Shown here piece by piece: positions 55,271-62,156 of a DNA stretch of 64,000 bases; positions within the stretch are counted from its first letter, which is position 1; each line of letters opens with the position of its first letter. The notes beneath the pieces are model-generated. The model saw nothing but the letters and a program-made list of their open reading frames with translations, was not told where the DNA came from and made no database searches. A program made the translations under genes and the position numbers. This stretch comes from CAVEFW01 sp963643505 (lineage in GTDB: Bacteria > Actinomycetota > Coriobacteriia > Coriobacteriales > Eggerthellaceae). Location of the stretch: contig CAVIKF010000008.1 in NCBI GenBank assembly GCA_963643505.1, positions 7,273 to 71,272 on the forward strand. Direction: 5' to 3'.

Positions 55271-56092
55271 ATGGAGCTGGTAGTGCGCGACGCCGCGGTT
55301 GGCTATGACGCCGATGCCCCGCTGCAGGAGTTTGTGAACTTCGCGGTAAGGAGCGGCGAGGTATGTTGCATCCTTGGACCCAACGGATGCGGCAAGACGA
55401 CGCTTGTGCGCACGATGCTCGGCGCGCTTCCCCTGCTCCAAGGCTCGATTTTGCTTGACGGGCGCGATATGTGCGCCATGAGCGCCCGCGCGATCTCGCG
55501 CAAAGTCGCCTATGTCGAGCAACGCCAAGCGTCGAGCCTGCCGCGCAGCGTGCGTGAGACGGTTCTTCTCGGGCGCGTCAACCGCGTGAGCGGTCTGGGA
55601 GGGAGTCCGTCGCGCCGCGACTACAATGCCGTCGACAACGCGCTTGCCGTCCTTGACATCCTGGATTTGGCCGACCGCTCGGTCGATGTGCTCTCTGGTG
55701 GAGAGCTCCAGCTGACGATGTTTGCGCGGGCGATCGCCCAAGAGCCGAAGCTTTTGATCTTGGATGAACCGACGGCTGCGCTCGACTTCGGAAACGCGGT
55801 GGCGGTTATCGAGAAGATCCGCGAGTTTGCGGATATGGGACTAGGCGTGCTGATGATTACCCACAACCCCGATCACGCGTTCATGACGAGGGCAAACGTC
55901 GCGCTGTTCAAAAGGAACGCGCCGATGGTGTTCGGCACGGCGTTCGAGACGATCACGCGCCAAAACATCCAAGAAGCCTACGGAATCGGCGTGCGCCTCG
56001 TCGAGTTTGCCCATGACAACAGCGAGATCATGCGAATGTGCGCACCCCAATTCCACTCGACCGAACAGGGGGTGTGCGATGGAGACCTCTGA
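55271..56092 (+). CDS. ABC transporter ATPase of the FecCD-type importer
   Basis: A 273-residue protein starting immediately after the permease stop codon. Walker A is GPNGCGKTT (36-44), the Q-loop region is YVEQRQA, the signature is LSGGELQL, Walker B is LLILDEPTAALD and the switch histidine lies in MITHNPDHA. This is a complete iron-chelate/cobalamin type ATPase (FepC/BtuD-like) that should power the two permeases. The C-terminal stretch overlaps the start of the MoxR gene by 14 bp, so the transporter and the following AAA/DUF58 genes are probably one transcript. Confidence 0.93.
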   Translation: MELVVRDAAVGYDADAPLQEFVNFAVRSGEVCCILGPNGCGKTTLVRTMLGALPLLQGSILLDGRDMCAMSARAISRKVAYVEQRQASSLPRSVRETVLLGRVNRVSGLGGSPSRRDYNAVDNALAVLDILDLADRSVDVLSGGELQLTMFARAIAQEPKLLILDEPTAALDFGNAVAVIEKIREFADMGLGVLMITHNPDHAFMTRANVALFKRNAPMVFGTAFETITRQNIQEAYGIGVRLVEFAHDNSEIMRMCAPQFHSTEQGVCDGDL

Positions 56093-57059
56093 TTGGACAT
56101 ACGCCTCGCGCCTCGCGCACCTGATTGTCGACAATGTCGAGAGGGCGGTGCTTGGCAAGCGCATTCAGGTCGAGCTCGTAGTCATGGCGCTCATCGCGGG
56201 CGGGCATGTGCTCATTGACGATGTTCCCGGCACGGGGAAGACAAGCCTTGTGTCCGCGCTCGCGCGCTCGATCGATTGCGGGTTTAGCCGCATCCAGTTC
56301 ACGCCGGACGTCTTGCCCTCCGATGTCGTCGGGTATTCACTCTACAACCAAAAGGAGCGCGAGTTCGAGTTTCGTGCAGGTGCGGTCATGAGTAACCTCG
56401 TCCTTGTCGACGAGATTAACCGCGCGAGCGCCCGCACCCAGGCAGCGTTGCTCGAGGCGATGGCCGAGCGCCAGGTGACGGTGGATGGGACGACCTATCG
56501 CTTGGACGAGCCGTTCATGGTGCTCGCGACGCAAAACCCTGTCGACCAGCAGGGGGTCTACGCGCTTCCCGAGGCCCAGCTCGACCGTTTCATCATCAAG
56601 CTCTCGATGGGATATCCCGCCATCGAGGAGGAGATCAGTGTTGCGCTCGGCCAGATCGAGCGGACACAACTTCACGATGTGGCATCAAAAGACGACATCC
56701 TTTTCCTGCGTGACGTTGCCGCGAATACCCATGTCAGTGAGCCGGTGGCACGCTATGCGGTCGAGCTCGTGAACGCGACGCGCGATGCGCGCGAGCTTGC
56801 AGTCGGTGCCTCGCCGCGCGCGTCGATCGGACTTGTCGATATGGCGTGCGCAAACGCGGTCATGCGTGGGCGATCCTACGTGTTGCCCGACGACATCAAA
56901 TATCTCGCTCCCTATGTGCTCGGCCATCGCATCGCGCTGACGCACGAGGCCTCCTCCCTCGGGAGAACCGCGGAGGGTGCCATCACCGCCCTCATGCGCG
57001 AGGTTTCTTCGCCGGCTCTTTCTTCCGTGAAGATCGGGGGGCGCCATGGCCGTGTCTAG
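56079..57059 (+). CDS. MoxR-family AAA+ ATPase
   Basis: A 326-residue protein. The ATG at 56079 follows CAGGGGG inside the ATPase gene. Key motifs are Walker A DVPGTGKTSL, Walker B LVLVDEINRA, sensor region VLATQNPVDQQGVY and the MoxR-specific LPEAQLDRF, with arginine-finger candidates further on. MoxR ATPases act with DUF58 and transglutaminase- or VWA-type proteins to assemble or mature complexes, often metal-dependent or envelope ones. The gene overlaps both neighbours (14 bp each side), so it is strictly co-translated with an importer on one side and a DUF58 protein on the other. That arrangement suggests a role in the importer or surface proteins. Confidence 0.92.
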   Translation: METSDWTYASRLAHLIVDNVERAVLGKRIQVELVVMALIAGGHVLIDDVPGTGKTSLVSALARSIDCGFSRIQFTPDVLPSDVVGYSLYNQKEREFEFRAGAVMSNLVLVDEINRASARTQAALLEAMAERQVTVDGTTYRLDEPFMVLATQNPVDQQGVYALPEAQLDRFIIKLSMGYPAIEEEISVALGQIERTQLHDVASKDDILFLRDVAANTHVSEPVARYAVELVNATRDARELAVGASPRASIGLVDMACANAVMRGRSYVLPDDIKYLAPYVLGHRIALTHEASSLGRTAEGAITALMREVSSPALSSVKIGGRHGRV

Positions 57060-58347
57060 TCGCAAGGCTCCTCTGACCCGCGCGCAGCGGGATGCGCGCT
57101 CTCGCCGCCGCTCCCGCCTTGTCCATGTTCTCGCGGCGGTGCTCATGTTCACCCTCGCTCTAGCGTTTGCCCTCGTTGTGGGAACAAAGGACTACCATGC
57201 GAGTGCAATCGGATGGATGCCCCTCATTGCTGGCGTGACGATAGTTATCGCCTCCTTGGTCTATCAACGCATCCTCGCGCGAAGCCTCAAGATTTCCGAC
57301 CGTTCAGACATCGGACAATGCGAGCGTGGCGAGAGCGTGGCGTTTTGCGCTACGTTCTCGAACGTCTTGCCCTTGCCATGTTTTCGCATCGACGCGTACT
57401 TTTGCGTCAGCGAGCGCGGCGGGCATCGTTTGCGCGAGATTCCCACAACGCTCATGCTCGCTCCGTTTGAGACCTACGAGATGGAGCTGACCTGCGACTT
57501 CAGTCACGTCGGTACGTATTGGGCAGGCCTTGACCGCGTGGTCGTCCACGACTTTCTCGGCCTGTTCTCTTCGACGGTTATGAGTCCCGCACGCCAATCG
57601 GTTCAGGTGGTGCCATGCGTCCGCACCATTCGCGAGCTTCCGCTCTCCACCGATTCGGTTACCGAATCCGCGACGGCGGCGAAGGCGACGCTTGCTGACT
57701 CGCTCGATTACGCCCATGTTCGCGAGTATGCCTCCGGCGACCCGCTCAAAACGGTGCACTGGAAGCTTTCAGCGCGCGGGAATGGTCTGTATACGCGCCT
57801 GTTCGAGGTGTATAGCAATCCGTCGGTCGCCGTGTTCATGCACTTCCATGCTTCCGCAGAGGATTCTGAGGGGCTTTTGGGGATTTACGACACCGTCGTC
57901 GAGTGTGCGCTTTCGACGCTGCGCTACGCCGTGCGTGTGGGCATAGATGCACAGGTATGTTTCGTTGACCGCTTTGGGCAGGAATGCAAGAGGAGCGCTG
58001 CGGAGGCCTTCCTTGTGCCGGAGCTATTGGCGGGCCTCCCTCTTGCCGGGTTCGACCGCGTGCGTGCGCGCGCCGAGGAGGACCAACTGCGCCGGGAGGG
58101 CGAGTCGATATACGGCAAGTCAAACCTTGTGGTGTGCACCGCCAATCTCGACGAGGGGCTCATCGGCGCGCTGCTTGATGCCCGCGCCCACCGCCGGGCC
58201 CCGTATCTGTTTGCGGTGGTTCCGAAGGGGCTGGTCGGACGCGAGCTTGAGGAGCGTTGCGCGCTGCTCTCCCGTCTTGACAGCGCGGGCATAGGCTACC
58301 TCGTGCTCAGCGATTCGAGCGATCTTGAGGGGGCGGATCTCTCATGA
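57046..58347 (+). CDS. DUF58 membrane-associated protein
   Basis: A 433-residue protein overlapping the MoxR gene by 14 bp. Two hydrophobic segments near the N-terminus (about 24-48 and 55-72) anchor it. The remainder contains the DUF58 hallmark REYASGDPLKTVHWKLSARG (about residues 226-245). DUF58 proteins are the usual partners of MoxR ATPases and have a VWA-like fold that may bind metal or protein clients. The exact client is unknown here. Its end overlaps the next gene's start by 4 bp (ATGA). Confidence 0.9.
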   Translation: MAVSSRKAPLTRAQRDARSRRRSRLVHVLAAVLMFTLALAFALVVGTKDYHASAIGWMPLIAGVTIVIASLVYQRILARSLKISDRSDIGQCERGESVAFCATFSNVLPLPCFRIDAYFCVSERGGHRLREIPTTLMLAPFETYEMELTCDFSHVGTYWAGLDRVVVHDFLGLFSSTVMSPARQSVQVVPCVRTIRELPLSTDSVTESATAAKATLADSLDYAHVREYASGDPLKTVHWKLSARGNGLYTRLFEVYSNPSVAVFMHFHASAEDSEGLLGIYDTVVECALSTLRYAVRVGIDAQVCFVDRFGQECKRSAAEAFLVPELLAGLPLAGFDRVRARAEEDQLRREGESIYGKSNLVVCTANLDEGLIGALLDARAHRRAPYLFAVVPKGLVGRELEERCALLSRLDSAGIGYLVLSDSSDLEGADLS

Positions 58348-59744
58348 CGGTGCGCTCCCGACCCAAGGTGTTTCTTCAGGCGACTCTCGCGGACTTCGTG
58401 CTCGTGTTGGTGGTGTGTGCGACGCTGACGTTCACGGTGTCGTACGGGTTCAACGCGGTCCCCTGGGTTCGTGGCAATATCGTGCTCGATGGTTTGGCCT
58501 GCGTTCCGATGCTGGTCGCGCTCTATATCGGCGGGTGGTCCAAGCGCTCAGTGTGGGTTTCTGTCGGCGTCTCTGTCTTGGTTGCTGCAGCGATTCTTGC
58601 TGCGGGCGCCGCCCTCATGCCTGCGGGTGTGCCGTTGTTTGTCGACGGCGTCATCAACGATGTTCCGGAAAACTACGTCGAGTTCGGCTTCGTGGTGATA
58701 GCGGTCCCCGTTGCCGTCTATCTGCTCTCACGCCGTCCCGCACTTTGTCTTGTTCTTATTGTGGCGGTTGCGTTGAGTTGTGGGTGTGTGCAATTCCTCT
58801 ATCGCGATTGGGCTGACGGGCTCTATGGCTTGCCGGTGTTCTTCGTGGCTCTCTCGGGATCTTTTGCCCTGCTCGTGTTCCAACGGTTCCGCTCCAACGC
58901 GCGTCTCGTAGACCGCGCGCGGCGATTCTCGTTTGGCGGCGCTGCGGCCACATCCGCCCTCGTGGGTGTCGTGTGCAGCGCGGTGGGCTTGGTGCTTTTC
59001 CTGCTTATCGTCAACCCCATCGGGTTGGAGACGCCGCATCTCAAGTTGTTCCAGGAGACGTATAAGCCACCGGTGGTGGAGTACACCGGCATCTACAGTA
59101 CGCTCGAAGTCGACGACCCTGATGTTAAGACAAGCACGCTTTCCAGCGAGTCGACGACAACCGGCGAGAACGGCCCGGGGGGCGTAGCGGCAAGCGAGGA
59201 GGAGCAAGACCAAGATGATGTCGAGAGTACGCCTCAGGGATTGGCCTCCGTCGTCATGTCGGCGCTCAGCCCTGACAATTGGAACGAAACGTTCAGAAAC
59301 ATCAGCTATCGCCTCGTTGTCGCCGTGGCGCTCATCGCCGCGCTCGTGCTTGCGGCCCTGATAGCTCTCGCCATCGCCTTGAGGCGCTCCGTGCGCAACC
59401 GCCGTCTGAAGAAGCTTGAGGGGGAGAGCTGGTCGTACCGCGTTGAGTATCTGACGGCGTTTCTCGAGTCTCGCCTGTCCCTGTTGGGATTTGACCACGA
59501 GCCGGACCAGACGCCGCTCGAGTATGCCCTTGCGAACCGCGAGCCCATGGAGATGTTCGCACGCGAAACCGGCGGTGTCGACTTCCTCAAGGTGACGCTG
59601 CTTTGCCAACGATCCCGTTTCGGCGGTATCGACCTTGGCGAGGACGACTATCGCACGGTTGAGAGGTTCTATCGGGCGTTTTTTGGCAATGCGCGCGATT
59701 TCGTTGGAAAGCGTCGCTGGGCGGTGCTGTTTTGGCGCATCTGA
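58344..59744 (+). CDS. Multispanning membrane protein with DUF4129-like C-terminal domain
   Basis: A 466-residue protein with six to seven hydrophobic segments in residues 1-230, an extracytoplasmic acidic loop (about 245-300), another transmembrane helix (about 325-350) and a cytoplasmic C-terminal domain (YLTAFLESRLSLLGF, TPLEYALA, YRTVERFYRAFFG). This order resembles the transglutaminase/DUF4129 proteins found beside MoxR and DUF58. The catalytic transglutaminase core (Cys-His-Asp) between the membrane part and the tail is missing, so it is probably a non-enzymatic version. It completes the MoxR-DUF58 set. The stop codon is repeated in a 14-bp tandem array. Confidence 0.78.
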   Translation: MTVRSRPKVFLQATLADFVLVLVVCATLTFTVSYGFNAVPWVRGNIVLDGLACVPMLVALYIGGWSKRSVWVSVGVSVLVAAAILAAGAALMPAGVPLFVDGVINDVPENYVEFGFVVIAVPVAVYLLSRRPALCLVLIVAVALSCGCVQFLYRDWADGLYGLPVFFVALSGSFALLVFQRFRSNARLVDRARRFSFGGAAATSALVGVVCSAVGLVLFLLIVNPIGLETPHLKLFQETYKPPVVEYTGIYSTLEVDDPDVKTSTLSSESTTTGENGPGGVAASEEEQDQDDVESTPQGLASVVMSALSPDNWNETFRNISYRLVVAVALIAALVLAALIALAIALRRSVRNRRLKKLEGESWSYRVEYLTAFLESRLSLLGFDHEPDQTPLEYALANREPMEMFARETGGVDFLKVTLLCQRSRFGGIDLGEDDYRTVERFYRAFFGNARDFVGKRRWAVLFWRI

Positions 59745-59779
59745 GGGCACGAGTTTGAGGGCACGAGTCTGAGGGTGTG
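59740..59779. repeat. 14-bp tandem repeat centred on a stop codon
   Basis: TCTGAGGGCACGAG (59740-59753, containing the TGA stop of the DUF4129-like gene) is followed by TTTGAGGGCACGAG (59754-59767) and a truncated TCTGAGGGTGTG (59768-59779). Confidence 0.88.
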
Positions 59780-59806
59780 TTTCGGGTTGTGCGACGCAGG
59801 TCGTAC

Positions 59807-59918
59807 GACAAAGGCCGCGCGACGCGGGTTGTGCGACAAAGGCCGTGTGACGCAGGCCGCGCGACAAAGGCCGCGCGAGGCGGGTTGTGCGACAAAGGCC
59901 GTGGGTGATCGCTCCCCG
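59807..59918. repeat. 28-bp tandem repeat, four copies
   Basis: GACAAAGGCCG begins a 28-bp unit at 59807, 59835, 59863 and 59891. Alternate copies agree best in the GCGGGTTGTGC half, and a partial unit precedes at about 59780-59806. The fourth copy runs into GTGGGTGATCGCTCCCCGTTTT (59901 on). That stretch, with the bases before it (59896-59922), recurs at 59967-59993. There are no unique spacers, so this is a minisatellite and not a CRISPR array. Confidence 0.88.
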
Positions 59919-59998
59919 TTTTTGCCCCTCCGCGGTCTCAACGATCTTGGCGCACAGGCGTGATACAGGTCGTGGGGGATCGCTTCCCGTTTTCTCTA

Positions 59999-60027
59999 TT
60001 GTCTATAAATAGGTGTTCATTTATACT
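59999..60027 (+). promoter_or_regulatory. Predicted promoter for the lipoprotein gene
   Basis: TTGTCT (59999-60004), a spacer of exactly 17 bp and TATACT (60022-60027) form a good vegetative-type promoter just upstream of the lipoprotein start. This suggests the two binding-protein genes can be transcribed apart from the transporter operon. Confidence 0.65.
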
Positions 60028-60055
60028 TAACTGCAAATATTCATCAGATAGATGG

Positions 60056-62032
60056 ATGAGGTTTGGGGGTCAGGTGGCTCTGCCGTGGAGAGCGACAAAG
60101 CGGGTCGAAGCTGCCCGTGTCGGAGTGTTCAAAGCGCTGGTCGGATGCCTGTGCTTGCTGCTTGCGCTTTCACTTTGCGGTTGCCGTTTTACCGACGAGC
60201 TGACGGAGTATCTCTACGATCCCGCTTACGGCGAGGAAAACGATCAGTTCGACCCCCTGTACCAAGAGGTTGACGGGGCGACAGAGGATCCGACGCGTGT
60301 GAGCGCCATCGAGCGTCCCTCGACCAACTACGCGATGCAGGAAGTCGCGCTTCCGACCTATGACGCTGATGCGGAGGCGGGCGTGCCGACAAAGCAGCGC
60401 GTCTACGACCCCGAGAGCGTGAGCGACCTGGCCGCCTCTGAGGGAACGCTTGCCGATATCAGCGACTCAAAGACTGGTGCGGCAACTACCGACCAGGTAT
60501 CCGAAAAAGGCTCTGGTCAACGCAGCGAACCCGACTCGGCCCCCAACGATGACCCCGATGACGGCACCATCACAACCAACGGAGACGGCAACGAGAGCGA
60601 GGCCGGCGAAGGCAGGCAGGGCGGCGACGAGGCGACCGGTGGCACGGGCGGCACGGGCGTGGTGTACGACGGCGGAACCTTCGAGGATCTTCCCGAGGAC
60701 GTCCAATGCGTGGCGGCCTGCGGATCATATGCGTATGTCGTCCAGATGCTTGCCGGCTCAAACGCACTGGTCGCCGCCGACGAGACGACGTTGTCTGCGA
60801 TGCTTGCCGCAACAGATAAAGGCGCGTTTTCATATACCGTGAGGGGTGAGTACGACCGTACGCACGAAGGCCTCTCCTCGGTTGTCACCGCTTGGAGCGG
60901 TACGGGCTCCACCGAGGGGTCCCTTGATGTGCAGACGCTTATCAACGCGTTTGAACCGTGGCTCTCTCGGGGCCTTGAGTGCGCGGTCCTGACCGACGGT
61001 CTCTCGCCCTACCTTGGCGAGGCCGACAAGGACAAGCTTATCGACGCCGGGATCGATGTCGTCTACGTTCCGCTTCTGGGAGCATCCGACACCTCCGATT
61101 CGGACATCCTCGAGGCCGTCCAGGTGGTAGGCGAGCTCTTGCGCAACTCCCAATCCGAGTACGACTCCGCTAAGATGGCAGCGCGCTATACCGACCTCCA
61201 CAACGCTGTCCTCGACGAATGCCAGAAGGCTAATCACGGGTACTCGTTCAAGGCAGGCTATGAGTTCCTGTATCAGGGCCAGGCGGGGGGGAGCGCGACT
61301 ACGAGCCTTCAGAGTACGCGGGTGAGTACCGCCTATGTCGCCGATTGGGTCCCCGCAAGCGGCACGCTCACCAAAAGCGTCCAGCAATCAGGTGGCTCGG
61401 CGGGGTTGCCGCTCTATCGCGACGGCGAATCGGTCAGGATCACCGGCATCGCAGTCTCAGACAAGACCTCCGGCGGGTTCGCCCTCGTCGATTACTACCT
61501 TCAACATGTAGGCGTTGTCAACAACGCGTACGACGTGTCGATTCCGCTCGGCCACTACCGCATTATCCCAGGTTCCATTAACGACTTGTCGAGCATCACG
61601 TCCTTCGAGTTCTCGCAACGCCTCTACAACGGCTCCGCCTTGAGCTATGCCTCAGACGGCTCCTATACGTGGTGCAAGCTCGGCGATGCGGCGTTTCCCG
61701 CGCTGATGGTTGAAAGCGACGAAATCGCCCAGAATATCGAGAGTTCCGCCAATGACGTCATGGGTCTGTACAACATGGGACAGCCCTTCCAAATCCACGT
61801 GGTTCCGTCGGGCCTGTCGGGCAGCTGGGCTAAGGGGACGGTGGAGAGCTATCTTGTCTCCGCATGGGCGCTTTGCAAGTTCCGCTCGGCGGATTCCGCG
61901 TTTTTGGAGCAGCGCGTTTCCGATTTCTACAACGCGTTCTACCGGTGCGAGCCGACAAGCAGCTCAACGAATTACCGGGATCTCATTTCCGATTACGACA
62001 ACACGCGCACCACGTTATGTCCGACGGGGTGA
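60056..62032 (+). CDS. Lipoprotein resembling a class III substrate-binding protein
   Basis: About 658 residues if the ATG at 60056 is used. The frame could start at GTG 59960 or 60074, and the ribosome-binding site is weak for all. The lipoprotein signal ends at Cys43 (LALSLCGC). A long Gly/Asp/Thr-rich linker (about 60-215) follows. From about residue 220 the sequence looks like the helical-backbone class III binding proteins used with FecCD importers (CVAACGSYAYVVQMLAGSN, AGIDVVYVPLLGASDTSDSD, ILEAVQVVGELLRNSQSEYD). It is therefore probably the membrane-tethered receptor for the transporter 4-7 kb upstream. No characteristic ligand residues are recognised, so iron chelate, haem and cobalamin remain possible. 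Confidence 0.75.
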   Translation: MRFGGQVALPWRATKRVEAARVGVFKALVGCLCLLLALSLCGCRFTDELTEYLYDPAYGEENDQFDPLYQEVDGATEDPTRVSAIERPSTNYAMQEVALPTYDADAEAGVPTKQRVYDPESVSDLAASEGTLADISDSKTGAATTDQVSEKGSGQRSEPDSAPNDDPDDGTITTNGDGNESEAGEGRQGGDEATGGTGGTGVVYDGGTFEDLPEDVQCVAACGSYAYVVQMLAGSNALVAADETTLSAMLAATDKGAFSYTVRGEYDRTHEGLSSVVTAWSGTGSTEGSLDVQTLINAFEPWLSRGLECAVLTDGLSPYLGEADKDKLIDAGIDVVYVPLLGASDTSDSDILEAVQVVGELLRNSQSEYDSAKMAARYTDLHNAVLDECQKANHGYSFKAGYEFLYQGQAGGSATTSLQSTRVSTAYVADWVPASGTLTKSVQQSGGSAGLPLYRDGESVRITGIAVSDKTSGGFALVDYYLQHVGVVNNAYDVSIPLGHYRIIPGSINDLSSITSFEFSQRLYNGSALSYASDGSYTWCKLGDAAFPALMVESDEIAQNIESSANDVMGLYNMGQPFQIHVVPSGLSGSWAKGTVESYLVSAWALCKFRSADSAFLEQRVSDFYNAFYRCEPTSSSTNYRDLISDYDNTRTTLCPTG

Positions 62033-62156
62033 TGACTCATGTATCGGGTTCGAAGCCGGCGGCGGCGTTCAGGGAAGGAGCATACATAGCCGCCAAAGAA
62101 GTCCCTCGAGGCGTGTCCGCGTTTCGAGGTCGTTATCAACAGCAAGGAGGAAAGGT

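Noticed and set aside
59807..59918. Possible CRISPR array
   Set aside because: The units abut directly with a constant 28-bp period and no unique spacers, and no cas genes are nearby.
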